Shown piece after piece: positions 10,831-22,238 of a stretch of 64,000 nucleotides of DNA. The stretch's first letter is position 1; every line of letters begins with the position of its first letter. The notes below the pieces were generated by a model. The model worked only from the letters and a program-made list of their open reading frames with translations. It was not told where the DNA came from and did not search any database. Made by a program: the position numbers and the translations under genes. This DNA comes from Amborella trichopoda (taxonomy: Eukaryota > Streptophyta > Magnoliopsida > Amborellales > Amborellaceae), in contig NW_006500327.1 in the NCBI RefSeq assembly GCF_000471905.2, positions 820,749 to 884,748 on the forward strand, read 5' to 3'.

Positions 10831-11031
10831 ATGAGACTATTTACTTTTTATATAAGGTGGTCATAATTATGTACAACCATCCAATGTGAAGTCTGATTGC
10901 TTTGGTGTGTCACAAAGTTTGAAAAAGTTTCCTTTGAAGTTTGAGCTTGGTAATAGAATAAATACAACCATCTAATTTCACATCTGTCAAGATTAATTGT
11001 GAAACTTTGTATCAAAGATAAATTGTCTCAT
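10831..11031 (+). mobile_element. MITE family D (copy 1)
   Basis: The left end ATGAGACTATTTACTTTTTATA is mirrored by ..AAAGATAAATTGTCTCAT at the right. The inside carries two inversely related blocks, AACCATCCAATGTGAAGTC and ACCATCTAATTTCACATC. Similar copies occur at about 21871, 23315 and 61178. It is non-coding, and the superfamily is unassigned. Confidence 0.6.
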
Positions 11032-11329
11032 CCTATACTTTTCCATACATTAATTTAACAAATCACTTTTGCCACACACATCTTATGTCAACCTTTACCC
11101 CAACTTTTGTAAGAATTTGTGAAAATCCCTAAAATTCTAAAAAAGTCTCAATTTATCTAATTCAACATGTTTGAAAGATTGGTTCAGTCAATTTCCATAG
11201 TTTGATAACTTGGAAAACTGAAAACTACCTGTTTTTATTATCCATTACCTATTTTGTCGTAAAAATATTAAAAGTTAATTTTGCGATTGAGATATCCTGG
11301 CCATAACTCATATGTGACCCTTTTTAAAA

Positions 11330-11715
11330 GGGTGAGGTTTACATAAAGCTGATGCCCTTAACAATCAAAGTAAAGTGCACCTTCAAATAGTATCGAACGA
11401 TATTATTTCAGTATCAAAAATATTTATGATGGCCTAAACATTTATTTTCATCTCTAATTGTAAAATTTAATATTTAAAAAATAGTGTAGATCAAGCAAAT
11501 CAATGACCAATAGAAAATCTTGAAAATTGACAGTCTAGATAATGCATTACAAGATGCACTATTTCCAAGATTTTAAGTCCATTTTTCTTAAGTCTAGTAT
11601 CTCAAGGTCTAGATAATTGGACTTTTTAACATCTAAGCAGCTTTTTCTAGTGAATTTTCGAGGTGCATCTTGGTTTGATTGTTTAGGGCCCCAGGCTTAT
11701 GTAATTTATTTATTT
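11330..11715 (+). mobile_element. MULE-like MITE, family A/B-related (diverged copy)
   Basis: It starts GGGTGAGGTTTACATAAAGC, then ACAATCAAAGTAAAGTGCAC and the family interior (AAAATAGTGTAGATCAAGC, then a GACAGTCTAGATAATGCATT block), and ends near GTTTAGGGCCCCAGGC. The right end is eroded, so the border is approximate. Confidence 0.6.
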
Positions 11716-12910
11716 TTTAATCAAGACTGTGCAAATCATTAAAAAAAAAATGAGTACATGAAATATTAGTTTCGAATGTTGCCATTAGAAACCTAGAGCT
11801 ATTAAACGGCAACGAAAGAAATATACTAAATGGAGGAGAGAGAAAAAATAGAGAGTCGCTTTACTGAAACTACACCTGAAACACAAATATATATCTAACA
11901 TGGTATATGTCTCAAGATAGGCAACATACATTTGAGACATAACGGTCGCCCTTAGATGTTGGGTCGAGGAGGAAAGAGAAAAAGAGGGGGAGAAGGCTCC
12001 TAAAGAGATTTGTAGAGAGAGAGATAGAGAGAGAAAAGTAAGGTGTAAGAGAGAGTGGGAAAGGCCCTAGTGAGAGAGAGAGATAGAGTAAAAGAGGTCA
12101 TGAGGGAGAGAAAAGATCACCCTAAGGTCTACCCAGAGTGGGTGGATCCAAGGGTGAGAGAGGGTTAATGTTTGGGTGTATCTTCCCACCACAATACCCA
12201 ACAATTCACATGTGGTGAACTGTTTTGATTGCGAGAATGGATGTAGAAACAACTCAAGACAACTTCAAACAGTACTCTAACAGGGTATGCCTCGTAGAGC
12301 TGCGTTTTTATTTATAGGTTAAGAAGTTCCAAGGTGCATATAGACATATTATTAAATACATTCACTGTTTCATATAACAGAGAAGCAAAAAAAAACCTAT
12401 ATTTAATCGATTATTGATGGATTTGATACAAAATACTTCTTTTGCATGCAAAGGGTCATCCATGCTCTATTACTACCTTTTATAGGTATTGTGTTTGTTT
12501 ATCTTTGTTATCTATTTATAATTCATCGGACGACTCAGTTTACTAGTTTACAATTGTGTCCAATAGTTGTGGTAAGATGCGCATAGTGGTCCTCATATCG
12601 AGTTGTTGAAGTCACACACGATCATCACGTTCTTGAGTGAGTTGCATACTGTTCATCCCCTCCCCTCTTACACATGTATTGTGCCATACTTTATCTAGTA
12701 TGGTGTTCTATAATGCTTCTGTCAGGAGTGACATGAGGGAAATGGCTTATATTTTTGTTTTGCCCCTCCACCAAATATAAGGTTGTTTGAGTTCACATGC
12801 TCTAGTTCTCATGATTTATAAAAAATGTCAACATAAGGGGTATTTTTGTCAATAATGAACGTTGAGGTGAATAAAGGAATTTGTATTTTTTTATGCAATC
12901 AAAGACATAA
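11716..12910. other. Intergenic, no gene seen; GA-rich patch
   Basis: No supported gene. Positions 11941-12150 are purine-rich with many GAGAGA runs. The short frame at 12067-12252 is its low-complexity shadow. Confidence 0.5.
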
Positions 12911-13345
12911 AATAAAAGAAAATTTTCATATAGAACTCTAATTTCTCATATTATTTCATAATAGACTCTCCTTCCATTTTTCTTTCAAGCGGCATAAAGA
13001 AACCCCTAAAGATTTCACCATACCCCTTCATCTCTTATCTCCCTCTTTTATTGAATTTTGATCATAAAAATTAACTTAAAAAAATATTTTTATATCATTT
13101 CAACCCAAAATTGTTTTTAATGGGTGGAAAGGGAAAAAGAGGGTTAATAAAGGTTTTTGAGTTCAAAGGGTATAAAAAGATTTGTTGAGGTTAATTTTTA
13201 TGGTCAAAAGTCAATTAAAGAGGAAGTGAAATATTTAGAGGTTTCTTTATGCGGCTTGAAAAACAAAACGGAAAGAGGGTCTATCATGAAATAATATGGG
13301 GAATTAGGGTTCTATATGAAATTTTTTCTAAAATAAATATTTGAG
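12911..13345. mobile_element. Foldback element (long inverted repeat, arms about 165 bp)
   Basis: The left arm (about 12911-13080: TTTCATATAGAACTCTAATT, then TTTCTTTCAAGCGGCATAAA) is the inverse complement of the right arm (about 13190-13345: TTTATGCGGCTTGAAAAAC.., then AATTAGGGTTCTATATGAAA), with scattered mismatches and a spacer of about 110 bp. The transcript could form a long hairpin. No coding capacity and no clear target duplication were found. Confidence 0.8.
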
Positions 13346-15035
13346 TAAGACTTTTTTAAAAATGTCAAAGTATTGAGCTTTGAGCACTTAATTCGAATCT
13401 AGCAAATGTTGTGATAAGCAAGAAATGCTTTTCTCAAGAGTATGTGAAAAATATAGCCAAACATGAATGCATACCAAAAGGCCAACTTAAAAGTGGAGGA
13501 GGGATAATTGAGCCTCATTGTACTGGAAAATTCTTGAAAAGTAGGGTAGATGGAGAATGCACTCCACGGATTGCAAATGTGTGAGACGGTTAGCACCAAT
13601 AAGAATCTGGTGTGGGTGTCGGAAACAAGAGAAACAATGGAGGGCCCAGATTTGAGGGATTGTCATTTTGGGTATTGGAGGATCCTAGAAATAAAATCTT
13701 TATGAGCTCTGGAGTCAATTCGACCCACATCTATAATCGGATGTTCAATAAAACAGCACGATTTAAGCAGGTCAAAACATATGCAAATTGATGCAAATTG
13801 TGGTTAAAATTATTACAAGATAGATATCCCCTAACGATCAGCTTATTAAAATTTCAGAGTACAAAGATATGGCAAAGTCAAATTTTTAAGTAATATGGTC
13901 CATAGTTGTTGATCATGGCGGAGGCGAGAACTTTACAGAGGAGACCCCCGAAAACGGTGGCCGATCTGCCCGAAACTTTAGAAAATAGTAGCAAGTGGCT
14001 AAAAACCTTTAGCTTCAAATTTTGGTGTCATTCTTATACTGTTTGGTGGGATTCACAAGAAGCTTTGGGTCATTGCATACTTGAAATTGTTTAATGACCA
14101 TTTTTAGTAGTTTTTCAGAGCGATAAGCCCCAAACCTCAAAGATTTTTGATACGGGCTTTAGATATGTGGTTCCTCTCGGCGACAATTTTTTGATGATGG
14201 ATACTTTGCAGGGGTTTTATACCAGATGATGGTGAAAAAATTTGGAGAAGTAGAGGTGCTTTATGGTTATTCAATTTTCAAATTTCATGACCTATTCTTG
14301 CTTTTCAAATAATTATTCTCGATTCGTGAGGCATTTTTCAACGAAACTTAGTGCATTAGAATCGTGACTTGATTATCTTTCTATATATATATATATATAT
14401 ATATGGCAAGCCCCGATCGACTTGGAGATGAGGGATGATTTTGAGGCTGATCTAATTTGTAAAGTATTCCTAAGAATCATATTTTGGCACCTTCCAAGAC
14501 TCATAGCTCATTAAATATATGGAGTTTTTGGATATTGTTGATGCAAATCATCTATAGAATCGCATTTACGATTATGTGGCACCAGAATAAAGAAAATCTG
14601 ATGAAAATCCAGCCAAACAAGAGAAAAAGTTATATGGAAAGGAGCATGTTACTGAGTTGTAAACACTCATTCACAAAAAGATCCAGAACTCCTTCAAGTC
14701 TAAAGGTTTTTCCATCAAATTTGTTGCAAAGTAACCATGACATGATTCCCCATGATTTGGTGGTGTTGGGTCATTCAAGGTGTTGGTTCACACATTATAT
14801 GATTCTCTAATTAAAGGAGCTTAACACAAGATATGAGACAAGTTATTTTTAAAATTTCCTATTAAATTTCAGGAATGTATTTCTAAGAATCGATTTTAGA
14901 GTCCTATAGAGTTATTTATTTGCTAGAAAATTTGAAATGAAAGATTCCAGAGTTGTGAATCAAATCCTTCTGATGAGTGCACTTAAAGAAATGAAGAACA
15001 AGAAAATCCGGTCAACTTAAAATAAAATTGATGAA
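13346..15035. other. Intergenic, no gene seen; (AT)n at 14383-14404
   Basis: Frames at 13906-14094 and 14484-14810 have no recognisable domain and look random. A short TA microsatellite is present. Positions 14450-15035 may be the decayed upstream part of the copia remnant that follows, but I see no domain to prove it. Confidence 0.4.
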
Positions 15036-15310
15036 TGACATTCTTATGGAGAAGGTTCTGCTGCACTTCACCATGTAGAATGTTAAACCAATCAAAAGCC
15101 CTTCTGTTGTGCACATGAAGTTGGCTTTGAATCAATGTCATATCATTCAAGTAGAGCAGACATATATTTCTTGAATAGCATATTCAACAAGACGTAGCCT
15201 AATGTTTGTTATCGTTGGCACCAATCGCTACATAGCAGAAACAATGGGAGTTGTGAGTAGTTATGTGGGGAATATTGGCCATGTTAACGCCAGGTTTTTA
15301 TAAGGTCAAA
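15036..15310 (+). pseudogene. Ty1/copia reverse transcriptase C-terminal remnant
   Basis: In one plus frame the peptide reads ..NVKPIKSPSVVHMKLALNQC.., then ..TYISSIAYSTRRSLMFVIV.. and ..VGVVSSYVGNIGHVN-like text. The order of conserved blocks (KP..TPL..H.KLS..QCP, then Y.S.VGSLMY..V.TRPDIA, then VG..SRY..NPG..H) is that of the end of the plant copia reverse transcriptase domain. An in-frame stop interrupts it near 15082, and there is no start and no downstream RNase H. This is a dead fragment. Confidence 0.7.
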
Positions 15311-16789
15311 GTATGCTCTTTAAGCTAGGCGATCTTGTCCTCGCCATGCGGAGGCCCATTGTGATGCATTCATTCCCAATCAAAAGGCAAATTCGACCCT
15401 AGTTCAAGCCATAGATTGCCTCTTAAGCTTCTGCAACTTATCTTCTATGGCCCTTGAACCACGACCTAAATCTGTACGTCAAGCATACTTGTTAGAAATG
15501 ATGATTTTAGTTCTATATCATGAATTCCCCAACAAACCTGTGTAGCCAAATCAATTACCATCTAATAGAGACAAGTCTAGTTGCATGAGTAAATACCATA
15601 CCATTGTCTATGTTGGCTTTTGCCTGTAGATGGATACTTTTCTTTCAGCAACTTTGTCATAATTAACAAATTAAATAGAGCGTGAAGAATAAGAGAGGGA
15701 AAAACTTTGGGAAATTTGAAAAAAAAAAAAAATTATAAGTTTAAGGGACATCATTTAGGGGTCAAAATCCCTTACAAAATTATTACGAGGGTCACAAAAT
15801 ATCTCAATTAACACTAGAGGCTTACTTTTTAATTTTCATTCACTTATGTACCTCCTCAAAAAAATTCTTAAAGGTGCCCAAATCGCTTATGTTAGAGGAT
15901 AACCCTAAATAAGTTTGGGCATTTCAGTTATTTGACCCATGTGACACGACCCAGCTTAGTGATGGGAGCACCCTTTCTTCTTTTGATGCGAGTCGGATTG
16001 TTGTGCTTGTTCAAAGTTCCAATGTCCAAACAAGGACAAGTGTTAATTGAGATTTTTTGACCGCTTAAATAATTTTTTTCTTAAATATTAAAATTACTCC
16101 CTTGTTATTCTCCCATTCATGCAATTATTCGGTGGATCACTTGAAAGTTTACCATCCATGATGACCATTCATTTGCATATTGCTTGTTATAGTCTTTCAT
16201 GTCATGACTTGACCAGTTAAGTGCAACATTTCTATATAAAAAATACACGTAAAATTTGGCAACAGTGTGAAAGGAATAACGTCGAATCTTGAAAATGAGA
16301 ATGCAGGCATGATTGTCTTGCAACAACCACCGAAATATTACATACAAAACGATCCAAAGATGATCACAACTTATTCAACTGGTGAGAAAGGTTCCCGGTA
16401 AAGTAACAATATCGACTTCATAGAATTACGACAGGAAAACAATATCCAGCTAAATCTGTCCAGTTTTAGGCAAACATCTTTTGTGGCTTTTAGAGAGTGC
16501 AATCTGCCGGCTTCTCAAATTTGGAAACGCACCCCATGCGTTATTTATTCCATTATGAAACAAGTAGGTCATGACTTTTCATAGAAAAGAGTTCTCCAAT
16601 CTCGTTGAATAATCTTGTTGCTTAGCCCAAAAGAGAACAATGATTATTTAGCTTGGCTAAAAAACATGTAAAAAGCTCCCTTTTTCTTTTTCTTTTTCTT
16701 TTTTTTAGTACACGTAAAGGGCTCTAAGTTATGAATGCATCATGTGTTTCACAATCATCAATTCTAAACCGGAAGCATACCGAAATCAA
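15311..16789. other. Intergenic, no gene seen
   Basis: Mixed AT-rich DNA with an A-run near 15720-15732 and a CT-rich patch near 16680-16706. No supported gene or element ends. Confidence 0.4.
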
Positions 16790-17839
16790 CCTAAGTTGAA
16801 ATTGCCTCGGGCTCTATTCTCACAGGTAAGGCCGAGAGGAAGGTGGTCACTACCAAAGATAGGGTGTGTAAAGTTAAATTTCGATGGAAGTTCGTTCGAT
16901 AACCCAGGGCCTTCGGGCTTTGGTGGAATTCGAATGGGGAGTTATTTTTTGCTATGTTGGACTGTGTGGAATGGGTATGGTGAATGAAGCGGAGATGGAG
17001 GCTCTAGAGAGAGTAGTGCAGTTGATGAATCAAAAGAATATTCGATTGCTATGCATAGTTGAAGGCAGTGTTTGCAAAATCGAATAGGACTGGTTAACCG
17101 AACATGGCGGTTTAACCGGCTGATTCAACCGATCTAATCGGGCAAGTCCTGGGGGCGGTCAAAAAAATGTTAAAAAAAAAAATGCAAAAAAAATCTACTA
17201 AAATATGAAAAGTATATAAAGAATGATTAAACCAAAACACATTCAAATGAAATTGAAAATTAATGAAAAAAATGGATTTTAACCCGTTTTATATTTTTCA
17301 AGAGCTATTTTTAAAATTTTCTAAAAAAAATGGGAAAATATAAAAAGTGAGTATTAATGACAAAAACAATTTTAATCTTTACCATAATGTATAGAATATT
17401 TAAAATGCATTTAAAATCAAATTTCTTATTTTTGAAAATTTATATGCATTTGTTTTTTAAAATATCAGTTGATCACCCCAACCGCCCAAAACCGGAACCG
17501 GCCACTGGCAGGTTCCGATCTAACCAGGCGGTTAGCGGTTAGATGGCGATGTTACAAACAATGGTTGAAGGTGATCCTCTTAACCTGATAAATTGGTGTA
17601 ATAAGGTATCAAGACCACCATGGCGATTGAGAAGAAAATGGATGAACGTTGTGGATATGTTTACAACTTTACATATACCATTTCAACATGTGTATAGAGA
17701 GGCAAACGGCATTGTGGATGATTTAGGAAAGTGAGGAGCATTGATGTAATCTATTGTCATTTCCGATGTAATCAGCTCTTGAGATATTGTATTCCATGAT
17801 TGATTAATAAATTAAAGTAATATTGTCAAAAAAAAAAAA
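16790..17839 (+). pseudogene. LINE (non-LTR retrotransposon) 3' end with RNase H, split by a hAT element
   Basis: The plus frame reads KIGCVKLNFDGSSFDNPGPS.., the start of the plant LINE RNase H-like domain (RVT_3 type: KLN.DG...NPG.aG.GG), followed by ..EAEMEALERVVQLMN.. to 17065. After the 498-bp hAT insertion, the domain resumes at 17572 and runs ..RPPWRLRRKWMNVVDM.. to ..HVYREANGIVDDLGK with a stop at 17734; HVYREAN is the usual last motif. A roughly 90-bp 3' tail and an A-run (17828-17839) follow, as expected for a 5'-truncated LINE. Apart from a likely one-base shift near 16940, the frame is well kept, so the copy is not very old. Confidence 0.75.
17066..17563 (+). mobile_element. Non-autonomous hAT-like element, 498 bp
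   Basis: An exact 8-bp target duplication, GTTGAAGG, lies at 17058-17065 and 17564-17571. The ends are CAGTGTTTGCAAAATCG and, inverted from the right, CATTGTTTGTAACATCG (14 of 17 identical). The subterminal regions are rich in GGTTAACCG and ACCGGAACCGG-type motifs. CA.TG ends, 8-bp duplications and ACCGG-rich subterminal repeats are typical of plant hAT elements. The interior is AT-rich and non-coding. It interrupts the LINE RNase H frame exactly; removing it with one duplication copy restores frame continuity. Confidence 0.85.
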
Positions 17840-18077
17840 GACACAAGAATGCAAAACCATTGATATGTGGAGAGCTCATAAGGTGCTTTTTTTTTTTCCT
17901 TATTTTTTTTTAATGTTGAGCTGAGAAAAAGCAACAAAAACAATCTCACTCAAAGATGATTCATCATCATCAAGTTGGTTGAAGTAAAAGGCTAAAAAAA
18001 AAGTAAAAGGTAAACCCAAAAAAACATGTTAAAAGTAGTGAAAAAAAAATATGGACACTCAAATATGATTATCATAA

Positions 18078-18462
18078 ATGTGCTGTTTGTAAAGAGCCTA
18101 GGCTCTAAACAATCAAATTAGAGCCTACCTTCAAATAGTATCGAGAAATGTGGTTTCAATATTGAAAATCTTTGTGATAGCCTTAAAATATATTTTCATA
18201 TTTATTTATAAGGTTTAAAGCTTCAAAAATAGTGTATATCGACATATCTATAAAATCTTGAAAATTGACAGTCCAAAAATACGTTACAAAATACACTATT
18301 TCCAAAACTTGCAATCCATTTTTTTTCTCATGTCTATACATCTTGATGTTGAGATGATCAATTTGAAACTATTTGGGCATCAAAACAATCTCTTCTACTA
18401 AAATTTTTGAGGTAGGCTCAATTTTGATTGTTTAGAGCGGCGGCCCTATGTAGACTTTTCCC
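18078..18462 (+). mobile_element. MULE-like MITE, family A (copy 3)
   Basis: The left end ATGTGCTGTTTGTAAAGAGC and right end GTTTAGAGCGGCGGCC..CTTTTCCC match the family. Target duplications are TTATCATAA (18069-18077) and TTATCGCAA (18463-18471), 7 of 9 identical. The interior aligns along its length with the copy at 10235. Confidence 0.85.
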
Positions 18463-19470
18463 TTATCGCAATGTTAATTAATAAAAAGAATTCAGCCATT
18501 TAGTGTCATCTTTCCTGATAGCCTCTTCACATAAGAAAATACTTCAGCAAAAGACTGAAGAATCCCATTTGTCCTTTTCTATCAACCCTCGTCCTGGCCA
18601 AACCTAAAGCGATTTTCCTCTATTATTGCACCAAAGTTTTAAAACGTAGTAACTTAATGTTGTGCACTGTATCAGCTCTTCACTTTATCAGACATCAGCA
18701 ATTTTTTCTCTTAGGGTCCAAAAAATATCTTAAATAAATTTGAAAACAAAAATCAACATAACCTTTACCTAAAATGGCAACTACCTAGCTCTCTGATCTA
18801 GATTTCCGAGTCCACCGATAGTCATTCAAGTCATTAACAAAACGGAGTGATTCCCACTAATCAGACGGATTCCCAGTTCCATCAAAAAATAGGGACAATC
18901 TCCTACAAAATCAAATTTCACTAGGTGAGTCTCGATTTGAAATGATTTTTAAAATAAAAAAATTATAAACCAGCGAGTCCAAATTATTCGGTCGAGTTCA
19001 AGTAGTACGGAGTCTCGAAACACTAATAAACAACCTCCCTCCAATCTCCCTCTCCCTCTCTCTCTATCTGTGTCTGTAAAGTAGTGTTGATAGATCCAAA
19101 TCCCCTTCTCTTTTTCCTGTGCAGATGAAAGTTAAAGAGAGGGGGTGAATAAGGACAATTTCTCACCACCCTTTTCAGTTAAGCGGCCTCCATTTCTGAA
19201 TGCCAAAGAATTTTACGTTACCTTTTTTTAATACTTTGCCCCCTTCATTTCTTTCGTACATTTTGGTAGCTTTTTCCGTTCATTTCATTTGGACATTCTG
19301 ATAACGCCAAAAACATGTCCCAATCTTTCTTCTTCTTTTTTTCTTTCTTTTTTTTTCTTTTTATCGGGATAAAACAATAGTAGTAACAGAACATTGTAAT
19401 TTTAACTTCTTGTTTATGAATATTCCATCGAAATTTTAAACTCTTTTTTAATAAAATGGTGTTGTTTCTT
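18463..19470. other. Intergenic, no gene seen; pyrimidine-rich patches
   Basis: No supported gene. CT-rich DNA lies at 19030-19070 and 19325-19365. Confidence 0.4.
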
Positions 19471-19471
19471 G

Positions 19472-20112
19472 GGCTTTACGAAAACAAAGTTAATCCTCAC
19501 CTCGAATCTTTGTTTTCAAAGTACTTTAGTATCAAAAATCTCAGTTTTAAAAGTAATTTCCAAAATCGATTATAAAATTTAGAATTCAAAAAATAGTACA
19601 AATTTAGCATATTCATATACACTTATTCTTAGAATAGAAAGGACGAGTCTAGATAATGTGTTATGGTATACATTATTTTTAAGGAAAATTGTTTCATGCG
19701 GGCCGGACTGCATTTCTATATATGCAGTCCAAAAAGTATGAAGTATCCATTTTAAAGATAAATGCAAGTAGGTGTTCCATCTAAAAAACAATAGAAACTA
19801 ATGGTCCAAATATTTTTTTACTAAAATTATTATTTTTAGTTTTTAAAATTTATTTATTTTTCATATTTGTGATCTCTATGTTAGAAATTACATGTCTTTA
19901 AAAGTTAAGTCTTAAAATCCATCTAAAAAATAGATTTATTACGAGGCCCGCATTTTTACACATGCGATCTGGGCTGCATAGAAACCGCATCCTTATTTTA
20001 AGGCTTGAAATCATAAAATTTTTCGCAACCATAATGGTCAAACCCAAGATGATCAAATTGAAGGTTTTCTCACAAAAAAGTTAAAAAAATTTTGTGAGGC
20101 TTTATTCATTTT
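19472..20112. mobile_element. MITE family C (copy 1), interrupted by a second MITE
   Basis: The left end ACGAAAACAAAGTTAATCC.. and the right end ..TTGTGAGGCTTTATTCATTTT are weak inverted repeats, and the interior blocks (ATTTCCAAAATCGATTATAAA, GACGAGTCTAGATAATGTG) are shared with the copy at 26427. A family G element is inserted at about 19680-19995. Borders are approximate. Confidence 0.5.
19680..19995. mobile_element. MITE family G, nested in the family C MITE
   Basis: It starts GAAAATTGTTTCATGCGGGC and ends ..GGCTGCATAGAAACCGCATC. A second copy of its left three quarters lies at 28195-28465 (GAAAATTGTTTCATACGGGC.., GATGCAAGTAGGTGTTCC, then CTCCATGTTAGAGATTACAT). Similar TTATTTT(T)AAG strings flank it, suggesting a 9-10 bp target duplication. 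Confidence 0.6.
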
Positions 20113-20117
20113 AGTAG

Positions 20118-20512
20118 GAGAAAAGTTTATATAGAGCCGAAGATCTAAACAATCAAATTTGAGCTTCCCTCAAAACTTTCATTAGAAGATATTGTTTTGA
20201 TGCTCAAATATCATTAAATTGATCATCTCGACATCAAGACACATGGACATGATAAAAAAAATGGATTTCAAGTTTTAAAAATAGTGTATTTTGTTACACA
20301 TTTTTTTACTGTCAATTTTCAAGATTTTAAAGTTTTTATATATCTATCGATGTGCATACTTTTTAATGTTTTAAACTTTATAAATAACAATTAAAATATA
20401 GTTTAAAGGCTGTCAAAAATATTTCCAATGCCAAAACCGCATATCTCGACACTATTTGAAAGTAAGCTCTAATTTGATACTTTAGGACCTACGCTCTATA
20501 CAAACCGCACCC
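20118..20512 (-). mobile_element. MULE-like MITE, family A (copy 4, reversed)
   Basis: It reads GAGAAAAGTTTATATAGAGC at the left and ..CTCTATACAAACCGCACCC at the right, so it is inverted relative to the copy at 10235. Target duplications are TTTTAGTAG (20109-20117) and TTTTGGTAG (20513-20521), 8 of 9 identical. Confidence 0.85.
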
Positions 20513-20699
20513 TTTTGGTAGAGCCAGAACCCTATCACAATATCTTACTAGTAACATTAGAATTTAATTTTTTTTAAAAAAAGAAAAAACAAACAAAAAG
20601 AGAGAGAAAGTATGGCGCCTTCTTCGCTCTTTTTATAAATCTCCGTAAAAAGAAAAATCCCAACAATAAAAAACAAAAATAAAAAGTAAATAAAGAAAA

Positions 20700-21060
20700 A
20701 AGCAAATAACGCTGCCACGTGTACGCAAAAGACGCACGATGTAGGGTCCCAAGTGTTAAAAATATCAAATATGAGCCGTCCGATTCTGCACCGATGTCGT
20801 TGCCAGTATAAAAGACCTAACCTCGACAGTCAACGAAACGGCGGCGAGGCACGCGATCGTGTCGTGTCGCAATCACGGCTGAGTGTCAGACGGCCGGCCA
20901 ATGGAGTAACGGCGGTAGATTCTACTTAGATTTTTGACTTGACGTTTCCATGCGGCCCTCATGTCACGTGTCGCGCCGACACGATGTGACCCTTTAACAC
21001 GTGGGTCCCACTCGCCACTTTATTCCTGTCTCTGCCGTTGGTTCTTAAAAATTATCGTGA
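20700..21060. promoter_or_regulatory. Orphan GC/CpG-rich promoter-like island
   Basis: This stands out sharply from the AT-rich surroundings. It contains three G-boxes (CACGTG at 20716-20721, 20965-20970, 20998-21003), a TATA-like TATAAAAG at 20807-20814, a perfect palindrome GTGGGTCCCAC at 21001-21011 that fits both TCP half-site consensuses, a TTGACTTGACG W-box pair near 20934, and a CpG-dense stretch at 20820-20920. No long reading frame follows on either strand; the first plus ATG (20900) opens a two-codon frame. It may be the promoter of a lost gene or of a non-coding transcript, or a distal enhancer. Confidence 0.5.
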
Positions 21061-21299
21061 ATGACCCTATAGGATATTGATTATAGGACATAGCATGGGT
21101 ATTTGTAGGGGTAGTCTTTGGATATTAGGAAGGTTGGGGTGGGAGCTTTTGTTTGTAGTTTGTTCGTTTGTTTTGGTTAATTTCGGCGAAATTTCGGGTG
21201 GGGTAAGAGGATGGAATCCAATGATATTTATTACGATAGTGCCCTCGATCTAAGTTTGTGGTAAATCAGTAGATTATAATTTAACCAAATATATTTGTA

Positions 21300-21640
21300 G
21301 GTCGTTAGAGCCATTTGTTTCCCTTGGCTTTTGGAAGGGGTACATGGGGTGGTATTGCCCCGGACCCTCCCTGAAAAACTAAGGCATGAACCACAAAATG
21401 TGGCCCTAAGGCCTAAAACTAAGGCATGAGCCAAAATGTGGCCCTAAGGCCTGAGGGATGCGCCCAGCTAGGGTCGGGTTCTGCCCTAAGAAAAGGGCCA
21501 TGCTATTAAGGCTTGAGGGATGTGCCCAACTAGGGCCGGGGCCTTGCCCTAAAGAACTAGACATGGGTGACAAAATGTGGCTCTAGGGCTAGCCATTAGG
21601 TTATGAGGATGGTCCTAACTAGAGCCAATCCAGTTAGGCC
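21300..21640. repeat. Degenerate GGGCC/AGGCATG tandem repeats
   Basis: Diverged units repeat AAAATGTGGCCCTAAGGCC, AAGGC(A/T)TGAG and GGGATG(C/T)GCCCA(G/A)CTAGGG several times. The unit length varies (about 40-90 bp). No coding potential. Confidence 0.65.
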
Positions 21641-21870
21641 ATGCTCTCATTTTTCTTTAATTTCATTTACTTCTTTTTTTTAAATTGTACACTATATATA
21701 TATATAAGAGAGGGAAAAAGATGGGATTTGCCCACTAACTCAAATGAATATATGAACCCAATGGCTCAAATTGAATCTAGACGATCTAACGATTACGGAT
21801 GTCTAGTAGTGTTTAAATTTTATTTTATTTTCTATAGATTCAAATCGCAATATATATATATATATATATA

Positions 21871-22085
21871 TAATGTAATTTACCTTTTTGTATAAGAGGT
21901 CACAATTACTTATAACCATCCGATGTGAAATCCGATAGTTTGGGTATGTCATAAAATCCGTAAAATTATTTTTGGAATTTTAAGCTTGGTCAATGAAATA
22001 AATACAGACACTCAATTTCACATCCAATAGTAAAATTTAATTGTGACTATATTGTGCAAAAGATAAATAGTTTCATTATATACTT
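21871..22085 (+). mobile_element. MITE family D (copy 2)
   Basis: It contains TATAAGAGGTCACAATTAC, ACCATCCGATGTGAAATCC and the inverse block CAATTTCACATCCAATAG.., ending GATAAATAGTTTCATTATA, like the copy at 10831. An (AT)n run borders it on the left (21848-21871). Confidence 0.6.
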
Positions 22086-22238
22086 TCGCATATATATATA
22101 TATATAAGAAAAGTCTTTTTAACGCCTATAAGCGAAAATAAATAGTGATCTCGCCTACCTTCATCACCGTCCCAATTTTATCGTGTGGTCAAGATTGTCC
22201 GATAGTGTTTATATAGGACCATTACTCTATATATATAT

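Noticed and set aside
14484-14810. 108-residue plus-strand frame as a gag-like protein upstream of the copia remnant
   Set aside because: No zinc knuckle or gag motif visible and the composition is not distinctive.
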